A program made the translations under genes and the position numbers. A stretch of DNA of 64,000 nucleotides, from NCBI GenBank assembly GCA_946803715.1, contig CAMPET010000018.1, positions 111,209-175,208 on the forward strand, read 5' to 3'. This document shows positions 30,201 to 43,500 of the stretch, piece by piece. The stretch is from Beroe ovata. Taxonomy: Eukaryota > Ctenophora > Nuda > Beroida > Beroidae. The notes under the pieces were generated by a model. That model made no database searches and was not told where the DNA came from. It saw only the letters and a list, made by a program, of their open reading frames with translations. Numbering within the stretch: position 1 is the stretch's first letter; each line of letters opens with the position of its first letter.

Positions 30201-32838
30201 AATCCCAGTTTTCTATCAAAATCATAATTCAACTTCTGAACATGTGGGAACAGCTGTATAGCGTTCCAAATTCAACGAATCGTCAGTTTTCAACCGATAA
30301 ACTCTCTGTTTGTGCTTTTTACTTCATCCTTTTCTATGAATTTAAATTCAATTTCAATGGTTTTAAAGTCGTAACTCAGTCATATAAACATTCTGTTAAG
30401 AACGAACAGAGGAATATCAAAAAACTTTTTTGTATTTTGTAACTTATCATATTTCGTTGTTGGTAAGATTTCTTCTTCTATTCGGGGAAATTTTGATCAA
30501 AAGGATCGAGCTTCAAATTCTATTCTTTGAATGGTTTGGAGAATAGAGATTAGAGAGTTACTATTACTTGTACATAAAGCGTGTATTTAAATTATGCATT
30601 TCAAAATGAGAGTGATTCTGTGTGTAGCAAAGTTCAATCATTACAATTGCTATCACACCTGGTGCAGATGGGGGCGAGTAGGGAGGAGCGCTAGCTCCAT
30701 TTGGAGGAGGAGGGGCAGCCGATGTTGGGGGAGGAGGGGCAGCCGATGTTTGGGGAGGAGGGGCATTGTACTGCGGGGGTACAGGAATCGGGATAGCTCC
30801 ATGTTGGGCAGCATGGAGTGGACCTTGAGCCTGAAATGAGACGTTCTAGCTTCTATTGTAGGTAGCTGATTGATTTGAAATTGAACCATAACTTATTCTT
30901 CTGGTACCTTACCATTAATGAAAAATAAGAAGAATCTTCAGAACTATTGCATCAGTAAAGGGTGCTATAGGTATTGCATTAAAGTCAAGTCCTGGGGAGC
31001 AGATCGATGTAACTCACACTTTCAATTATCAGATCGCCCATTTCTTCAGGAAAAATGAGGGTTGGAGTGGGCTTCCCGTTAGGTCCGAATCCCAAATACT
31101 GGTGGATATTGCCAGTGGAAACCTGCGTGTGTCGACGTAATAGGACTGTACCGTCGCTTTTACACCTGTCCACTTCCCACACCATTAGGGGATTCTCTGT
31201 ATCCGACATATTGGCTCTATTATTCACCTGACAGGGTGTCATGGATAAGTGCAGCTGTGTCAATAGGTTTACTCGATAGGTGACGTCAATAGGTACAGAT
31301 GAATATAATTCATATCAAAGAACAGTGAACACCTACCATTGCCCAGGTTATGTGGTCCAGCGTGACACTCAGCCACAATTGGGGGAACTTTGCAGACTGG
31401 AATGCATATCTGAGCACACCAAAACAGTGATGCACTATGAGAATATCAGTCTGATCTCCATTCCCATGAACAATGCCATTGTTCATTATGGCAAGATACC
31501 GTCCATTGTCTCGTCGTCTTAGTCTTACTCTGGCATTAATACCCATAATGTTCTGAAAAAAGTGATTCAGAAGTGATTCTGAAGAAAGTGATTCAGAAGT
31601 GAATAACAACAATTTCTGAAAGTGTGCTTATAGTTATAACAAAGTTAAGTTACGGATAACAAACCCTAAGTTTATTCTTCTCAAAGTTGTACTGTGTTTT
31701 TCCTTCTCCAACAACTTGATTCACAGCTTTTTTGCCCATGCTAAATAAAGAATCCAGGGTTCCCTTGGGTGCTTCACTCGCTGCATCCTTTCGTATCTGC
31801 AAAAAACTCATTGTATCCATCACAATCCACAGTGGAGCCTCCATTGTGGAGGATTTTCCAGCTTGCTTCAATGACACACAATTCGTACTACAAAGTGAAT
31901 ACTCACACATCGCACTGCGAACTGTCGTTGAATTGGTGTATTTGTTCCATTTAATGGAATGACATTTCCAGACTTATCAAAGGCCAGAAACTTTCCAGGA
32001 TCCGCACATGACTCGAATTCTATAGCTCCACTGTCTTCATGATAGTACACACGAAGTGCAGCTTGCTGCTGATTGGCAGGAAACTGAGAAATTGTCAGTA
32101 AGATTTCAGGAATTGATCACTACAAATCTTAGATGTTACTTCATTTATTAGGAAACTCTCAATAAGGAGCTCTGTTTGAGGCTAGGAACGATATCACCAA
32201 ACTTCATTATGATCATCATGCATGGATCTCAATAATATCATGATTTAATTGTTTACCCCATAGAGATAACCGGCATTGGCACCAATAATATGATGAGTAG
32301 CAGGGCACTGAAGCATAACAGCTGCTCCAAGCTGAAAACCGATTTCAAATCAATATGTCATTGGCCTGTTTATATGATTTCCTACACTAATTGGCAAGAG
32401 GAATTCTGTGCTATATTCAAAAACAATGCCCATTAATATTCCAAGAATTTCACCTGTGAAACAATGAAACTACTACCACTCAAGTCATTTGTGGTGAAAT
32501 TAGCTCTGAGTGCACCATTTGGATCCATTTTAACAACCTGACAGAAGTAAAATACTAAGTTTGTACATTGTACAGCTCAAAATCTTTTTAGTCTACCTAT
32601 AGATACCATATCTAATTGGTCACCTTGCCAGAGCACAGGCTGACAATCTGAACTTTAGATCCATGTGTCAGGGGTGTTTTTCCAAATGGTGGATGGGGGC
32701 TCTGAAATATCTATCTATTGAACAAACAGGGAAAGAGATTTCAGCAATAGGTATACTCATTGGCATGATTTAAGATAATTTCAGGATATCTCATAATCAA
32801 ACAACTGTACTTACTGGAGGCTTGAACACCCTTGCCAT
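27210..32838 (-). CDS. Protein with beta-trefoil-like repeats and a proline-rich linker
   Basis: Eleven exons on the minus strand join in phase to 469 residues: 32838-32815, 32701-32624, 32537-32454, 32331-32257, 32083-31907, 31796-31665, 31552-31337, 31227-31018, 30830-30659, 27612-27497 and 27335-27210. Strand-turn-strand repeats recur: VQIVSLCSGKVVKMDPNGAL, FESCADPGKFLAFDKSGNVI, VRLRRRDNGRYLAIMNNGIV, YLGFGPNGKPTPTLI, ENAKNGVFLTVNGNDVAV and VSFNPNGSVTFEAQNSAVLL. This periodicity resembles beta-trefoil folds (fascin, FGF/IL-1), but no exact family is claimed. A Pro/Ala linker (SAAPPPP repeats) is encoded by exon 9. No signal peptide is seen (start MARVFKPP), so it is probably intracellular. 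The 3.0-kb intron 9 contains the F-lectin gene; linking exon 9 to exon 10 across it rests on phase only. Confidence 0.65.
28996..29967 (+). CDS. Secreted F-type lectin with one Sushi (CCP) domain
   Basis: Exons 28996-29056, 29140-29535 and 29762-29967 join in phase to 220 residues. The in-frame ATG at 28996 is preferred over 28921 because it gives a clean signal peptide, MLLELLVCLLFTKTAIGQS. Exon 2 is a fucolectin (F-type lectin) domain: ASNLVDGDHGTFAHTE, then the hallmark NRDQCCRDRIVGMSVLI and the closing IAEVEIYG. Exon 3 encodes a Sushi module with Cys pairs (GSCSANIPNSN, VVCDEGYSLTGGDSSITCSQ, W, PTC). F-lectins bind fucosylated glycans, and together with Sushi domains they usually serve recognition or innate immunity. 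The stop at 29965 is reached by reading through a possible donor at 29942 (GTGAGA), so further exons are possible. The gene sits in an intron of the minus-strand beta-trefoil gene. Confidence 0.8.
29968..30640. other. No gene seen (intron 9 of the beta-trefoil gene)
   Basis: AT-rich sequence after the F-lectin stop. The open frame at 30242-30442 has no coding character beyond length. No repeat recognised. Confidence 0.45.
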
Positions 32839-34538
32839 CAATACTAGACTATTTGATTTAGATGAAGTTCAGTTAAATTCATACTTGAGTATTTGTTCCA
32901 TGACACTGCTGTGCATTCATATAAGTTGATGTGCCACTAAAATCTCAAAGTTTAATTCATTATTATTACTATCAAATGAGAGAGATGCCTGATGGTATTA
33001 TTGTTCAATGGCTAATCAATTACTGTCAGCAGTGTCATGTGGAAGAAACAACTAGAAACAACATAGACAAAGTCCATAGCTCAGAAGTAAATCAAGAAAT
33101 AAATTATGAGACTTGTGACCATTCTTGGTGATACCATTCTCAAGATAGCCAGTCAGCTTCACTAATGAAATAGCAGCCTGTGTACAGTCTGTATTTGGGC
33201 ATTGAGCCAGTGTCATATAACAAGTCTACTGAACCACACAATTTCCATTCCTTGCTTAAGGAACAGCAAGGATCTCAACCATGTTTGCCATGCTAGGCAC
33301 ACAACATATGACCAGACTGTCTTATCAATAGTAATGCATTATCCCATCCTTACAACTGAACCATAGTAGTGTAGTGTAGGTGTAGTGTAGATTGTAGAAT
33401 GTAAAATGACCATTATTTATTTGACTATTGCAAATTTGATAATTATAATCACAATCAAAATTTGATGATTGATATGTATTTTGAAACAATCACTGTATCT
33501 TTCTGATTTTTTTCGATCGACGTTAGACCCTGTCGAGAATTTCACTGCGCGCGCAAACTTATTCCGCCCGACATCTGAATCTTGCCCATGCCAGAGATAA
33601 AATCCCGCCAGTAATAGTAGGGAGAAATCTTATTCAAGCGCTCAGCCTAATCCAGCTTTCAATGAAAGCGCGCGCGCAAAAAATCTTTTAAAACCAGCGG
33701 TCAAATAAAATTGCTTTGTGCGCGTGGCAGTACGCACGACCAGTTCTATAAATACGAATTATCGAAAAGTAAAATAAAAAGTGAAACAATATACTTTTAA
33801 AATGATGATATTTATGTGATAAGTCATGCGCATTGCGCAATGCAATGTGCAGTGCATAAGTCAAAATGCATAAATTGCTGGAGTTAAGTAAACACTATTA
33901 TCATTCTCATAACATTAACATACCAGATTACCAGAATTCATTATAATTCTGATTTCATTCAACCTGCTTCATGAAAAGATATATTTCAGAAAAGAAAGAT
34001 TCTTTTGAGACATCAATCTGCAAGACTTTTCTCCAAATCTGTACTTGAACACCAACAAGATCACTTTAGGTGAACATTGTGGCAAGCAGCAAGATCTAAA
34101 TGAATCACACCAAGATGAGTGAGAAGTAGAGGATCAGTTCATTCAACCAAACTTCAATATTTAACTTTGATGAGTCTTTATATCTATATTCCTACTTGGT
34201 CTTAGGCAGTGCTTATGATTTGCAAGAGCCATTTTCATTTATAAAGGTTGTGTGAGTATGCCTGCTGCATTTTTGCACTGCATTGTCTGCATTGTCTGGC
34301 AACACTAATAATCTGAGGAGCATACATGTTTGAAATGATTCTGCTTCTTAACACCCTTAGAATATTGGAATGACTGAATCCAGTTTTCCAGGTCTGGCCT
34401 TAGTTATTATTGATGTATTAATATCCATCTAGTGTTGATGGATGAACCACAAATTATTGATCATAATTGCAAAGATGTAAACTGTTTTCATGACCTGTTC
34501 AATGTTCATCACAGCAGATAAGCCATGTTCTACCTATA
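32839..34538. other. Spacer between divergently transcribed beta-trefoil gene and CDC45
   Basis: About 1.7 kb expected to hold both promoters. It contains a minus-strand copy of the dispersed repeat (33510-33625) and a region near 33975-34100 (AAGATATATTTCAGAAAAGA, CTTTAGGTGAACATTGTGGC) that is repeated in diverged form at 60870-60975. No exon recognised. Confidence 0.5.
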
Positions 34539-37500
34539 ATGATTGTTAGTGATATATTAGAGTTCTATCAGGAAATCTGTAAAGAGGTAAGTCATTGGAA
34601 AATGATTCCTGTAGAGGTACTTCTTTAGTATTGACTAATGTTGTCTAGATATCCTACAGTATCAATATCATTTTCACTATCTTTCCCCGCCTACAGAGAG
34701 TATTGATATTAGTAAGCACTACAATTGATGGTCTCTGTGCATGGAAAATTCTTCAATCCTTATTACATATTGACAATGTTCAATACACACTCATACCTAT
34801 TGATGGGAAAAGTCATCTTGAAAATGCTTTCAGGACACACTCAGATCAAGTAAGTTTGTTTAATACTATGTGGAGTCACAAAACTATAAGTCCTATTCAG
34901 AAGCAAAATTTTTAATAGCATATTTTGTACAACCCTATATGAGATGATTTGATGATGTCATGATGATATTTTGTACAACAATATTTTGTGTTAAGATATT
35001 CTGTACATCAATATTTGTTTCAGAATACAGTTATAGTGCTAATTGATTGTGGAGGAAATATCAATTTATCGGAAACTTTAGAGCCCCTACCTGATTCACA
35101 AGTATTTGTCCTAGACAGTCACATCCCCTATGATTTGGACAATGTCTATGATGGTCAAAGTGTCAAATTGGTAGTCCCCGAAGCTATTGATCTGGAGGTA
35201 AACCTTAACACAATTATGTATCGTTTCTCAAAGCCTTAATTTTCCACCCTCAACTATCTACTGTTTATCTTTGAAGGTGCCACAATATGAGGACATATAT
35301 GAAGATGATAGTGATGATGAAGATGGACCATCAAGGAAGAGGCGACGTGAGGAGGAAGATGAAGATGACGACCCTCTCATCCCCAAGAAGGAAAGATGGA
35401 GGAGGAAAAGAGAGGAACTGTTGTACACATATTATGAGCTTTCAGGTAGGTACAGTCTCTATTGTGGTTCTATAATATTGCGATGGAACCACCCTATGCA
35501 ACTATTTGAGAGTGTACTTGTAACAGTATCACTATGGAGATTTGAAACTCAACCATATGTTTACAAGGTTATGGTTCCTCTGTATCACTTATGATTTTCG
35601 ACTTGGCTTGGAAGATGTCCAAAGATAACACTGAATATCTTTGGTGGACAATTGTCGGAATTACTGACCAGTATCTCAACTGCAAGATTAGCAGAGATCA
35701 GTATGTTGGGGTGTGTGGAACAGTGCAACTGCATGTCCAGAGGCTAAATAGTCAGTCGGAGGTCACGAGTGTCAACGAAATGAAAATTAAGTGAGTTTTC
35801 CAAAGACAATGAATTTGGTTTGTTTTCACTGCAATGCCAAGTCTTACATTAACTGTTTGGGGAGCTCAGGGCTGAATAGATTCAATGCAGGGAACAATGT
35901 AGCTTGATGACAGAATATAGGTTGTATGACTCAGTCTTATCACTGCTATTCTATCCTCATAACACACAGGTATAGCAACGAGCTGAGACTGGATCTTTAC
36001 CGGCACTGGACATTGATGGAAAGTCTGAAGCATTCATCCTACACTGCCAGCCGATTCAGAATTTGGACTTCTAAAGGAAAAAAGAAATTGAATGAATTCT
36101 TGGCAGACATGGGCTTGCCTCTTGTGATGGTTTGTTAAATGTTTATTTACTTATTTGATACTAACCATACCGCATCAGGTTTCTTAGCTAGAGTATGTCG
36201 TTTCATTAGACTCCCCCTGTTATATCATCATCATCGGTGTTGTTGCATCTTTGAATTCAGTATTATATCACGGACTATAACATGGTGTCAGGAGTGGGTG
36301 CACCACCACCTTATGATGATCATATAGANTTCACAAACAAGTTCTGTGCTGCAGACATACTGGCAGCAGCGTTTTCAGTGCTAACTAGCCCCATACTAGA
36401 CACTGAAGCTGCGTTTCTCAAGGCTCAGGATACTTTGAACAGATGTAATGAGGATCTCATACATGCAGGTTGGCATCACGTTAGTGATTAATCGTGCTGC
36501 TTGGCCGTTTGCCAGAAAAAAATTACCATTCACCGGAAAGGACATTCCCTGTCAACTGTGACCTAATCTTCAGGGATAGAGCAGAGTAAATCTTTTAGTT
36601 GTTCTCTACTTAACCAAGTTCAAGCGTTCATTGACATGAAACAAGTAGTGTGTACAGGACCGTTCGTTTATGCAGTTATTCAGGTTAGTGTTATGAGTCT
36701 TGGGCTCATGTCTTACTTTAGCCTACTTCTCACTATGGCACGGTGACGAATCCTCACCTTTTCTCACCATCTATCAGGAGGGGTCAGCTGAATGTGAAGT
36801 GTTCGCTCACCCGTGCCGCTTGCTCAAGTTATGTCGATGTCTCCAGGAAGCGTATTGTGCAACAACGAAAAAAGCAACCAGTTTGCCCTTCATCATTGCA
36901 TCTCCTCTCCCCCTTGACCCTGGTAAATAATGTGCCATCTTATCACTTATCGACACATCATATCGAACGTAGGTAATTTCGATCCCATTATATCCCTTAC
37001 AGAGTACAGTTGTGTGGCGGGGGTGCCTCCTCTAGCTGTCGACAGTCACAAGTCGTATCTGGGTCGGGCGTTCCTACAGGCGTCGGATAAAGTGGACGCT
37101 GCAGTCGAATTCGAGGACTTTGAACCGTCAGTCATGCAGATCAAATCAGAGGACAAGGCCAAGTTCTTTGATGCGCTAACAGCTTTGCTCATGACTTAGT
37201 TATAGTTCAGGAATGTCTTTCAGAAGATGGGATTTCTTGGATTTCACAATATTGTGTATGTTATGCAAGCCGCTAGGGATTGTTCACAATTATAACGTGC
37301 TCGAGATTTCGGAATTGGTTTCGCTTCCAGTGCTTCGTCATTCCGTACCGCTGACACCACTTCATAACATTCCCATAATTCTATGACGAATACATCACTC
37401 TTCGTCAGACCGCTGACACCACTTTATAACATTCCAGGACGCTGACACCACTTTATAACTTTCCATTACGTGAACACTACTCTACGTCACTGCGCATCGC

Positions 37501-40500
37501 TGACACCACTACATAAAATTCCATTCCGTATACACCGTATACACCAGTACCACTGACACCACATTTTATGACGAATACACTACTATACGTCACTGCGAAC
37601 TACTGACACCACTTCAATGCATAACATATGCATCACTCTTCGTCACACCGCTGACACCACTCCATAACACCCATACATATCATTACATATGTCACTTTCG
37701 TCCTCGGCTGATAACGTAACATGTGAACGATCCCTTGCTTGAGAATGAGATGTGTGAAGTGTTACTGTGAATATTTATTGCATATTTATGCTAGATATGG
37801 TAAAGTTATATTGTACAAAAGATAAACAGATATTTGATAAGAGTTATACATCCCATTGTATAAGATATCATAATAAAATCCTACACAATTCTTGTGTTTT
37901 TTCAAATTATCATTATGCAAACATTCACCATATGTGATTGAATATGATGTTCGTTACGAAATACTGTTTCTTACCTTACCAACTCTTCCCATTCTTTAGT
38001 CTATCATGGCTTCGTGTACAGAACAAGCCACTGAATCAGCTATTTCATTGAAAGGAAGCACAAAGATGGTCTCAGAATTCTTCTGTTAGTATTGCAGGAA
38101 CCTTATTCCTTTAGTTTGCAACTTTTCTTATCTCAGAATTTTCCAGCAATTTTATGATTTCAACCCCATTGAGATGACATTTCAGACTACGCTATCAACA
38201 GTATTCTGTATCAACGCGGCATATACCCGTCGGAAAAGTTCGACTTTACCACGAAATATAACCTGAAAATCGTGGAAACATGTGACGATCAACTGAAGGA
38301 GTACCTCAACACAGTTCTCACACAGTTAGAAGGTACTGAGGTGAAATCGAATGGGAACTGTGTCAAATGCTTTCATCTCTGTACTCGTTTAATAACTTTA
38401 CGTAGCGCGCTGGATATAAAAACATATTATCTTGGTAACACTATTTTTATGCGCAATTCCCNCGATTTTCGTGACGTCATTACACCATGTAAATGAAGTC
38501 GGTTCATCATTAAAATTTGCACAGCTTGTCTCTATGTCAAAATGAACAAATGTTGAAAATTTCATGTAAATCGGCCGAACCGTTTTTTCAGAAAAAAATT
38601 GTGAAATTAATTCAAAACCCTTATTTTTAGTCCCGAGTCGACCCGACCATAAAACGGGGGGTGAGTAAACTCGAGAACCATAAAAGATAGAGCCTTGATC
38701 GATACGGCATATGAAAGCTCTCGTTAGGGCGCGTGCAGTAGGCTATGTGAAAAATTTTTACACTCGGTTCTTGATTGGTTAATTGGCCAATTAGAGCAAT
38801 CAATGTTAATATCTCGAGAACGGAATGGTTTGACAGCTTAACTTTGACGCCATATAAAAGCTCAGGTAACAGTGTGTGTATTAGGCTGTATCAAAATATT
38901 TGTCTCCGGTTTCTCAATTAGTTAATTGATCAATTAAAGTAATACGCGCTCATATCTCGGGAACCCAAAATGGTAGCACCTTAATTTTGACAGCATATGG
39001 AAGCTCTGGTAATGGAGTGTGTATTAGGCAATGCCGAAACTTTCGACTATGATATCTCAATTAGTTAATTGACCAATTAAGTAATATGCGCTCATATCTC
39101 GGGAACCGAAAATGGTAGCACATTAATTTTGACAGCATATGGAAGCTCTGGTAAAGGATTGTGTATATTAGGCAATGCCGAGACTTTCGTTTATGATAAG
39201 TCAATTAGTTAATTGGCCAATTAAAGTAATACGAGCTCATATCTCGGGAACCAGAAATGATAGCACCTTAATTTTGACGGCATATGAAGGCGTCGGTAAT
39301 GTTGCGTGAATTAGGCAATGCCGTGACTATCGATTATGATATCTCGATTAGTTAATTGATCAATTAAAGTAATACGCGCTCATATCTCGGGAACCGAAAA
39401 TGGTAGTACCTTAATTTTGACTGCATATGAAAGCTCTGGTAATGGAGTGTGTATTAGGCAATGCCGTGACTTTTGTCTTCGATATCTCAATTAGTTAATT
39501 GACCAATTAAAGTAATTAACGCTTATATCTCGGGAACGAAAAAGGTAGCAGCTTAATTTTGTCCGCTATTCGATTGGCCGATTTTGAAGCTACGAAAAAC
39601 AGTGATATTATATCCAAAAACAATTAAGAATTGTTTGAGTTTCGCAGCCACTCAAATGCGTATAAATGATATGATATGAAATTTATCCGCAGCCCGTCCG
39701 TGGCGGTGACCTGGTGACCTCTGCCTGAAAGAAAAAGGCGATTAAGCGTGGTTCACCTATATGTTTCACAAGCGTGTGAATCATAGTTTTGATGACTTAC
39801 AGTTTTGATGATTATGACTCCTTCAAAGAAACAGAAAGTTTGTATATATTACAGTTTGTATATAATGGATGTTAATATGTTGAGGTAAGTAAAAGAATTT
39901 AACATCCATGGCTCGGTACGATTTCGTAGTTCATACAAGATGGAAAAAGCATTTATTTTACACAAAACAGAACATGGCTCTTCTTATAACCTCAAGGCAC
40001 CGCCACGGACGGGCTGCGGATAAATTTCATATCATATCATTTATACGCATTTGAGTGGCTGCGAAACTCAAACAATTCTTAATTGTTTTTGGATATAATA
40101 AGGATGAATATAAAATTCATCCTTATTTCCCGCAGGGTTACAAATAAGACGTGTTCATCTGACAAGCACACAAAAAGACACTGTACAAAGCTGGATGTGG
40201 TTCAGTGAGACTAGTGTAGGATCAACACTGTTATGGCAACACCCTGACCATACCTCATGGATACCTGGTAAAGCGTACAGGTAACTACTTAGTTCTTTAA
40301 TATTAATTTTACGGTTGGCAAGCATCTCGTTTGTGACGTCTAAACAATATTCTTGAGGTGGTACACACTAAACTATTCACCTCCTCATCACCTCATGTCA
40401 CCTCATGTCTGCTTTCCTTGGAGACCCAATTAGACCACCTCTTGGAGGCCGCCCGTCGTCCAATCCAGTATTGAGTTTGAGTTGGGTGTGGTATAACCCG

Positions 40501-43500
40501 GAACTGGAGGTAGATCAGGAATGTTCTGCATGAGGTGGATTGTCAGCTTTGACTTGAATACCTCGAAGGATGGTGCAGCTTTTATTTCTTTGGGGATTGC
40601 ATTCCAAAGTCGTGGTCCCCGTACAGCAAAGGACTGATCATATACTGACTTGATCTGGGCAGATGACTTTTTATTTACAGGAGGGATCTTGCAGCGACTC
40701 CCTAGTCTCATATGATCAAAGAATGTGATTCCTATGTCGTTAGGTGCAGTGCGCTGCCAGATTTTCCACATGTGGAGGATGATGTAGCGCTCTCTTCGCC
40801 GNNNNNNNNNNNNNNNNNNNNNNNNNNNNNNNNNNNNNNNNNNNNNNNNNNNNNNNNNNNNNNNNNNNNNNNNNNNNNNNNNNNNNNNNNNNNTGCAAGA
40901 AAACTGTCAAACAGTATTGGCACCACAGATCGATGTTAGCTTTTGTTTCAGGCATGATTTTGTTTGGAGACCGAATTGTCATACCAACTTGTCTCAGAAA
41001 GCAAATATTGGAACGTATACATGCCGGACATCAAGGCCGAGAGAGATGTAAAATCTCTGCTCGTCGAGTCGTATACTGGCCAGGTATGAATGCACAGATA
41101 GACGAGATCGTGAACAAGTGTGAGGCATGTCTGTTAACCCGTAGCGCACCGCCGCGTGAGAAGATGATTCCTCATGAAGTACCAAGACGAGCATGGCAAG
41201 ATGTGGCTTGTGACTTCTATGAGTATGCAGGTGTTAAGTGGCAGATTGTGACTGACTATTTCAGTAAGTGGGTGGAAATAAGACAGTTGCCTGTTCGGAT
41301 CACGGCAAAGCAGTCAATTGACCACTGGAAATCAGTTTGCAGTAGATTCGGAATACCAGAGAAGATTTTCAGTGATGGAGACTCAATCTACACTAGTTAT
41401 GAGTTCAAACAATTCTGTAAAAACTATGGCATAGAACATGTATTTAGTTCTGCGAGATACCCACAATCAAATGGTATGGTCGAGAACTCTGTTAAACACA
41501 TAAAGAACTTGATCAAAAGGTGTTCACATAGTCACGATGATCTCTTTCTCGCTCTCCTAGACTATCGTAACACACCTTTGTCCAGCAGTGTCGGGAGTCC
41601 AGCACAACTTTTGTTCAACAGGAACCTCAGAACAAAAATGCCCTGTGTAAACAAATTCTTAAACACAGAATGTGACTCCGTGAACCGAAAGTCTCTGTTG
41701 GAAAAACAGTCCAAGGCTGAACAGTATTACAACAGGACAGCTCAGAAAGAGCGACCCAAGTTCAAACCTGGAGCTGTTATAAGATACCGTGACTCACTGG
41801 CTGACAAGATTTGGCAATCTGGCAAAGTTATCAAAGCTAATAACACTCGTTCATACCAGTTGCTAAATGCTAAAGGGAATGTCATAAATCGTAACAACAG
41901 ATTCATGATTCCAGATCATACTAAGACTAAGTATGAACCAATACCTTGTGACATACCCCCTCAAAGCCGTGTTGTTCAATCACAGCCCACCCCAAGCATT
42001 GTTTCCCCACCAATGCCTAAAGATGTTGTTCAGGACAATACTCAGCCTAGGCGGTCTGCAAGAATAGCCAACAAGCCGCCAGTGAAATATTTTGGATGAG
42101 TGTATGAACTGCCAGCATTTAAAAGTGTATTTCAATTTTCAGATTTCATGTTGTATTTTAAAAAAAAGATGTATTTCATTTGATAAGGGGATGAAGATAG
42201 ATTTTTAGAAGATTTTTTATTTGTACTTTTGACAAGAGGATATTTATTCTTGATTATGACTATTTATCTAAAGAAGGGAGATGTGATGGTTTGTTAAATG
42301 TTTATTTACTTATTTGATACTAACCATACCGCATCAGGTTTCTTAGCTAGAGTATGTCGTTTCATTAGACTCCCCCTGTTATATCATCATCATCGGTGTT
42401 GTTGCATCTTTGAATTCAGTATTATATCACGGACTATAACACCTCTCCTGCAGTGTAATCAGAATTTCCAAAGTATGGACATGCAGATTCGCAGAGATGT
42501 CTGTGGATGGATTGAGGTAATCCTGGCTCTAGCGTGGCAATGGGCAAAGATTGCTTTTCCATTTCTCAGCTTGCCATATCATTCTGTACACCTCAGGTAA
42601 CGTCCCAGAAGTACGGCTTGGACGATATATCGTACAGCTCTTTCGAGCTGCAATACGGGTTCACAAACAAGTTCTGTGCTGCAGACATACTGGCAGCAGC
42701 GTTTTCAGTGCTAACTAGCCCCATACTAGACACTGAAGCTGCGTTTCTCAAGGCTCAGGATACTTTGAACAGATGTAATGAGGATCTCATACATGCAGGT
42801 AAGCATAACGTTAGTGATTAATCGTGCTGTTTGGCCGTTTGCCAGCGAAAATAATCACCATTCACCGGAAAGGACATTCCCTGCCAACTGAAACCTCATC
42901 TTCAGGGATAGAGCAGAGTAAATCGTTTATTTGTTCTCTTCTTAATCAAGTTCAAGCGTTTATTGACATGAAACAAGTAGTGTGTACAGGGCCGTTTGTT
43001 TATGCAGTTATTCAGGTTAGTGTTATGAGTCTTGGGCTCATGTGTTACTCTTGCCTTCTCACTATCGCACGGTGACGAATCCTTACCTTCTCTCACCATC
43101 TATCAGGAGGGGTCAGCTGAGTGTGAAGTGTTCGCTCACCCGTGCCGCTTGCTCAAGTTATGTCGATGTCTCCAGGAAGCTTATTGTGCAACAACGAAAA
43201 AAGCAACCAGTTTGCCCTTCATCATCGCATCTCCTCTCCCCCTTGACCCTGGTAAATAATGTGTCAATCTTATCACTTATCGACACATCATATCCAACGT
43301 AGGTAATTTCGATCACAATATGTCATTATATCGCAGAGTACAGTTGTGTGGCAGGAGTGCCTCCTCTAGCTGTCGACAGTCACAAGTCATATCTGGGTCG
43401 GGCGTTCCTACAGGCGTCGGATAAGGTGGACGCTGCAGTCGAATTCGAGGACTTTGAACCGTCAGTCATGCAGATCAAATCAGAGGACAAGGCCAAGTTC

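Larger units (their letters stand above)
38463..40801. other. Repeat-only contig segment before the gap
   Basis: It holds a satellite (38650-39580), a 495-bp inverted-repeat element (39606-40100), one possible orphan exon (40142-40281) and a LINE remnant (40430-40801). None of it matches the sequence that follows MAD2 exon 2 in the other copy, so its position between the 5' LTR and pol is doubtful. Confidence 0.6.
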
